In this document: one piece after another, positions 63,602-64,000 of the stretch
Layout of the letters: the number at the start of each line of letters is the position of its first letter
Position numbering within the stretch: the first letter of the stretch is position 1
Assembly: GCA_014654065.1 (NCBI GenBank)
Contig: JACWDM010000002.1
Location: 62,001-126,000 of the forward strand
DNA: 64,000 bases
DNA from: Pelagibacterales bacterium SAG-MED15
GTDB taxonomy: Bacteria; Pseudomonadota; Alphaproteobacteria; Pelagibacterales; Pelagibacteraceae
Direction: 5' to 3'
Position numbers and translations under genes: made by a program
Notes under the pieces: generated by a model
Told to the model about the DNA's origin: nothing
The model's database searches: none
What the model saw: the letters and a program-made list of their open reading frames with translations, nothing else

Positions 63602-64000
63602 ATGGAGAATGTATCACTTAAAAAAGAACTGACCTCAATATTAAAAGATAGAATATCTTTATCAGAATCTACAAGAGCGAACTTTGCAAGAGGTGAAGAC
63701 ACATATGACCCAGTACTTTCCCAAGCGGTTGTATTTCCTGAAACAAATGAAGAAGTATCTAGGATTTTAAAACTTTGTAATGAACATAAGGTACCAGTAG
63801 TCCCGTTTGGAACTGGTACATCTTTAGAAGGTCACGTTGTTGGAAATAAAGATGGAATAACACTATCATTAGAAAAAATGAATAAAGTTCTTAGTGTAAA
63901 CGCATCAGATTTTGATTGTCGAGTTCAAGCAAATGTTACTAGAGAACAGTTAAATGAATATTTAAGAGAGGATGGAGTTTTCTTCCCAATTGATCCAGGA
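63602..64000 (+). CDS. glcD: FAD-linked D-lactate/glycolate oxidase, GlcD-like (3'-truncated)
   Basis: 133 codons visible, open to the window end and absent from the ORF track because there is no stop. ANFARGEDTYDPVLSQAVVFPETNEEVSRILKLCNEHKVPVVPFGTGTSLEGHVVGNKDGITLSLEKMNKVLSV is the PCMH-type FAD-binding domain of D-lactate dehydrogenase / GlcD. It starts 39 bp after the aminotransferase. Whether glycolate or D-lactate is the substrate cannot be settled from the N-terminus. Confidence 0.9.
   Translation, partial: MENVSLKKELTSILKDRISLSESTRANFARGEDTYDPVLSQAVVFPETNEEVSRILKLCNEHKVPVVPFGTGTSLEGHVVGNKDGITLSLEKMNKVLSVNASDFDCRVQANVTREQLNEYLREDGVFFPIDPG

Noticed and set aside
1-64000. CRISPR arrays, insertion sequences, integrases, phage or toxin-antitoxin genes
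   Set aside because: No regularly spaced repeats, transposase-like ORFs or terminal inverted repeats were seen; the frequent poly-A/T runs are compositional.

Overview
The window is a gene-dense, very AT-rich stretch of bacterial chromosome. Intergenic gaps are tiny, start/stop overlaps of the ATGA and GTGA kind are frequent, and proteins are rich in Lys, Asn and Ile. Gene content and order are alphaproteobacterial: the leuS-side holA/parBA/rsmG/mnmG/mnmE/rho/heme block, then hemE / PPDK-regulator / maf / aroE / coaE / dnaQ / secB, then hslVU beside his genes. With the streamlining, this points to a SAR11-type organism (Pelagibacterales). That is an inference from style and synteny, not a database match. 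I see no insertion sequence, prophage, CRISPR array or rRNA.

Layout. 1-10352 (nearly all minus strand): chromosome segregation (parAB with a perfect parS inside rsmG), tRNA-U34 modification (mnmE, mnmG), Rho, and late heme synthesis (hemJ, hemH, hemE). 10353-10633: a gene-free gap with DnaA-box-like words and a 15-bp direct repeat, where coding strand switches. It has the same neighbours as the Caulobacter origin, so it is the best oriC candidate. 10634-17846: PPDK regulator, maf, aroE, coaE, dnaQ, secB, fxsA, Tim44-like, Smr and hslUV. 17937-23703: hisB-hisH-(tldD-pmbA)-hisA-hisF-hisE. 23747-26742: malyl-CoA lyase with a two-subunit malate-CoA ligase. 26755-32420: small genes, lolA, ftsK, a ubiquinone-type hydroxylase and a LON-domain protein. 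32584-36827: tRNA-Gly(GCC), a pterin dehydratase, purH, a heparinase-like protein and rpe. 36871-42563: a Na+/solute symporter with its small subunit, an unknown protein, acetyl-CoA synthetase and an EVE protein. 42718-47697: tsaD, hemC, hemD, MscS, YggT, folD. 47700-51537: a light/UV-repair island (SDR, cryptochrome-photolyase, DCC protein, DUF2256 mini-protein, a second photolyase with unusual domain order). 51544-56377: argG, IalB, aldo-keto reductase, BI-1, DUF2794, YciB, HspQ. 56552-60672: cytochrome c maturation ccmCDEFGH. 60709-64000: PagL-like protein, an FMN alpha-hydroxyacid dehydrogenase, an aminotransferase, and the start of a GlcD-type FAD oxidase.

How it fits together: most of the window is core replication, segregation, cofactor and amino-acid metabolism. 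The carbon genes form a theme of small organic acids: acetate (symporter plus Acs), lactate/glycolate-type acids (LldD-like, GlcD-like), and glyoxylate/acetyl-CoA interconversion through malyl-CoA. The most unusual items are the photolyase island (one enzyme with its FAD domain first, another that appears to have lost its Fe-S loop), a perfect EF-hand loop in the symporter, a structured leader before ccmC that can cover its start codon, and a pterin dehydratase gene starting 6 nt after a tRNA.
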